DNA from: Candidatus Zixiibacteriota bacterium
GTDB lineage: Bacteria > Zixibacteria > MSB-5A5 > SM1-73
Direction: 5' to 3'
Assembly: GCA_022866585.1 (NCBI GenBank)
Contig: JALHUP010000319.1
Span: 1 to 6,233 of the forward strand
DNA: 6,233 bases
The notes beneath the pieces are model-generated. The model did not search any database and was not told where the DNA came from. It was given only the letters and a program-made list of their open reading frames with translations. The position numbers were made by a program, and so were the translations under genes. How positions within the stretch are numbered: position 1 is the first letter of the stretch; the number at the start of each line of letters is the position of its first letter. Of the stretch, positions 4,797 through 6,233 are shown piece after piece.

Positions 4797-4873
4797 TCTG
4801 GAGTGCAAACCTTCAAGTTTGCCATTTGATTTCTCCTCTATCTTATAATAAAGCTAAAGCTTTACACTCCAGA
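4797..4873. repeat. Long imperfect inverted repeat with internal hairpins after purN
   Basis: The outer arms TCTGGAGTGCAAA (4797-4809) and TTTACACTCCAGA (4861-4873) pair over 13 positions with one mismatch. Alternative inner hairpins are GCAAAC-CTTCAA-GTTTGC (4805-4822) and AAAGCT-AA-AGCTTT (4850-4863). It begins 2 nt after the purN stop. It may fold as a structured RNA end or be a further repeat element; no T-tract follows. Confidence 0.75.
4819..4849 (+). promoter_or_regulatory. Weak candidate promoter for the glycosyltransferase gene
   Basis: TATAAT at 4844-4849 is preceded by TTGCCA at 4819-4824, a 19-nt spacing that is longer than the usual 17. It lies inside the inverted repeat and about 80 nt before the ORF start. 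Given the AT-rich context a chance match is quite possible. Confidence 0.3.
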
Positions 4874-4891
4874 AAGACAAACCCTTGAAGT

Positions 4892-4926
4892 CCCCCCTCA
4901 CCCTACCCTCTCCCCCAGGGGAGAGG
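4892..4926. repeat. CCCTC/CTCTCCCC palindromic repeat, family 2 copy 2
   Basis: CCCCCTCACCC is followed by the 9-bp stem CCTCTCCCC (4907-4915) with GGGGAGAGG (4918-4926), then AAA and the ATG of the glycosyltransferase. GGAG (4920-4923) within the right arm lies 6 nt before the ATG, so the repeat appears to provide the ribosome-binding site. Confidence 0.85.
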
Positions 4927-4929
4927 AAA

Positions 4930-6233
4930 ATGAAGAGGATACTGGCACGGATCAGAAATAGATGCGGTTCCATTAGATTTTATGAAATAAGACCTTCCTC
5001 AAAAATACTTCAAATGCCCATAAGAAAGGGAGACCTCACATATCTTAAATACCTTCTTTACCTCATTCTGGGGACAACCATTTTTCGTCTGATTTACATC
5101 AATATCCTCAACTTAGCTCCCCAGGAAGCCTATTATTGGAATTATTCCCGGCATCTGGCTTTAAGCTATTTGGACCACCCACCTATGTTGGCTTATTTGA
5201 TTTTTATTTTCACCCATTTGGGATCGCAAAGCGAGTTTTTCGTTCGGGTAAGCTGTGTTCTGGTCTCTTCTGTATTGACCTGCTTAACTTATCTTATCGG
5301 TAAGTTGCTTTTTGACCCGAAAGTTGGTTTTTTCTCTGCTCTGCTTTTGAATAGCATCTTAATCTTCTCTCTGGGCGCCATCATTGCTACTCCCGATACA
5401 CCCATGATTTTTTTCTGGGTTCTTTCATTTTATTTTTTCTCCAAGTTGATTTTAACCCAAGAAAAGAAGTGGTGGTATCTCTGGGGAATAAGCACAGGCT
5501 TGGGGTTGCTTTCAAAATATACCTCTGTTTTTATCATTTTTTCAGTTTTTCTATATCTGGTTTTTTCAAAACAGAATCGAAGATGGCTTCTTTCCAAAGA
5601 ACCTTATTTAGCCTTGATCCTATCAATTTTAGTTTTCTCTCCGGTAATCATTTGGAATGCCCAAAATAACTGGGTTTCCTTTCTTTTTCAGTCTTCTCGC
5701 AGAGCCACAGAGTTGGGTTCTTTTTCCGCCTGGCATTTCTTCGGTTATTTAGGAGCACAAATTGGGGTGGTCTCTCCCCTCATCTATTTTAGTTTGATTT
5801 ATGCAGTTATCAAAAGTGGAATAATGGGATTTAAACGGAAAACGATAGCAACGTTACCCCCTCACCTTTTTCCTCTCCCCCAAGGGGAGAGGAAATGTGA
5901 CCAATTAGAGGAGAATGAAAAATTTTTGCTTTGCTTTTTTTGGTCTTTTCCCATAATTTTGTTTTTTACTTTAGTTGCAACCAAATACTGGGTTAAAATG
6001 AATTGGGTAAGTGCGGGATATTTTTCGGCTTCAATTTCTTTGGTGGCTTTGTTTTTTCAGCTTAAAGAAAAAGGGGAAAAATGGGTTAGGATCTGGGGAA
6101 TTTCGGCATTAATTGTTAGCTTGATTTTTGTCTTGCTTGCTCATATCTTACCCCTAATGAAAGTTGTTCCGGTTTCATCTTCACTTGATACTGTAACCGG
6201 ATGGAAAGAATTAGCCCAAAGAGTGAAATGGGA
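4930..6233 (+). CDS. GT39-family membrane glycosyltransferase (ArnT/PMT-like), 3' truncated by window
   Basis: A polytopic enzyme of the ArnT/PMT superfamily, which transfer sugars from polyprenyl-phosphate donors to lipids or proteins outside the cytoplasm. It is open from ATG 4930 to the window end, 434 complete codons. LAPQEAYYWNYS (62-73) is the first-loop motif; most relatives have DE where this has QE (Q65 E66). SYLDHPPMLAYL (79-90, D82) follows. ATPDTPMIFFW (153-163) and GLGLLSKYT (190-198, K196) are further family motifs. Many hydrophobic helices follow. Residues 309-321 (LPPHLFPLPQGER) are translated from an in-frame palindromic repeat. The first 28 residues are basic and unlike relatives. 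M29 (nt 5014) would give the usual N-terminus, but only 4930 has an SD-like GGAG. It is downstream of purN without an obvious link. The sugar substrate is unknown. Confidence 0.92.
   Translation, partial: MKRILARIRNRCGSIRFYEIRPSSKILQMPIRKGDLTYLKYLLYLILGTTIFRLIYINILNLAPQEAYYWNYSRHLALSYLDHPPMLAYLIFIFTHLGSQSEFFVRVSCVLVSSVLTCLTYLIGKLLFDPKVGFFSALLLNSILIFSLGAIIATPDTPMIFFWVLSFYFFSKLILTQEKKWWYLWGISTGLGLLSKYTSVFIIFSVFLYLVFSKQNRRWLLSKEPYLALILSILVFSPVIIWNAQNNWVSFLFQSSRRATELGSFSAWHFFGYLGAQIGVVSPLIYFSLIYAVIKSGIMGFKRKTIATLPPHLFPLPQGERKCDQLEENEKFLLCFFWSFPIILFFTLVATKYWVKMNWVSAGYFSASISLVALFFQLKEKGEKWVRIWGISALIVSLIFVLLAHILPLMKVVPVSSSLDTVTGWKELAQRVKW
5857..5892. repeat. CCCTC/CTCTCCCC palindromic repeat, family 2 copy 3, inside the GT39 gene
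   Basis: CCCCCTCACCTTTTT, then the 9-bp stem CCTCTCCCC (5872-5880), loop CAA, and GGGGAGAGG (5884-5892). It matches the intergenic copy at 4892-4926 almost exactly. It is in frame, has no stop in the reading frame of the gene, and falls in a loop between two membrane helices. Confidence 0.92.

Noticed and set aside
5469..5669. Plus-strand 66-codon ORF inside the glycosyltransferase region
   Set aside because: It is in a different frame from the continuous GT39 frame, which carries all the family motifs through this stretch.
1513..5892. CRISPR array from the three CTCTCCCC repeats
   Set aside because: Copies are kilobases apart, not regularly spaced, and one lies inside a gene; no cas genes are present.

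Overview
The window is a gene-plus-repeat landscape from a Gram-negative-type bacterium of moderate to low GC. An outer-membrane beta-barrel protein and a lipid-linked-sugar type GT39 glycosyltransferase point to a double-membrane cell. The many short palindromic repeats between genes, including a CTCTCCCC/GGGGAGAGG type and a GATTCTTCGCTACGCTCAGAATGACA-like type, suggest an uncultured candidate phylum or FCB-like bacterium. That placement is an impression only. All supported genes are on the + strand.

Layout: (1) 2-424, C-terminus of a class I glutamine synthetase, cut by the window edge. (2) 425-588, spacer with a 65-nt structured repeat and a strong Shine-Dalgarno (SD). (3) 589-1452, polytopic membrane protein of unknown function. 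(4) 1453-1612, hairpins and a nested palindromic repeat. (5) 1613-1985, relic of gatB (tail domain only, with one +1 frameshift), whose stop overlaps the next start by 4 nt. (6) 1982-2503, secreted/outer-membrane barrel protein. (7) 2592-2906, MNT-type minimal nucleotidyltransferase, the antitoxin half of MNT/HEPN pairs. Its expected HEPN partner is replaced after about six codons by a 100-nt compound repeat. (8) 3043-3879, stand-alone class III nucleotide cyclase with a TTG start. (9) 3880-4168, spacer with four separate palindromes or repeats. (10) 4169-4795, purN. (11) 4796-4929, a large folded inverted repeat and another palindromic repeat that abuts the next start. (12) 4930-end, GT39 glycosyltransferase, cut by the window edge and carrying an in-frame copy of the palindromic repeat.

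The genes do not form one pathway. Glutamine synthetase and PurN are housekeeping nitrogen and purine enzymes, and the rest are envelope, signalling or toxin-antitoxin type genes. The common thread is the repeats. At least five families occupy nearly every spacer. They sit at the broken ends of two genes (gatB, the putative HEPN gene), supply a probable ribosome-binding site for the GT39 gene, and are translated inside it. I do not see a clear multi-gene undescribed system. The repeat-gene interplay and the isolated cyclase with an altered active site deserve attention most.
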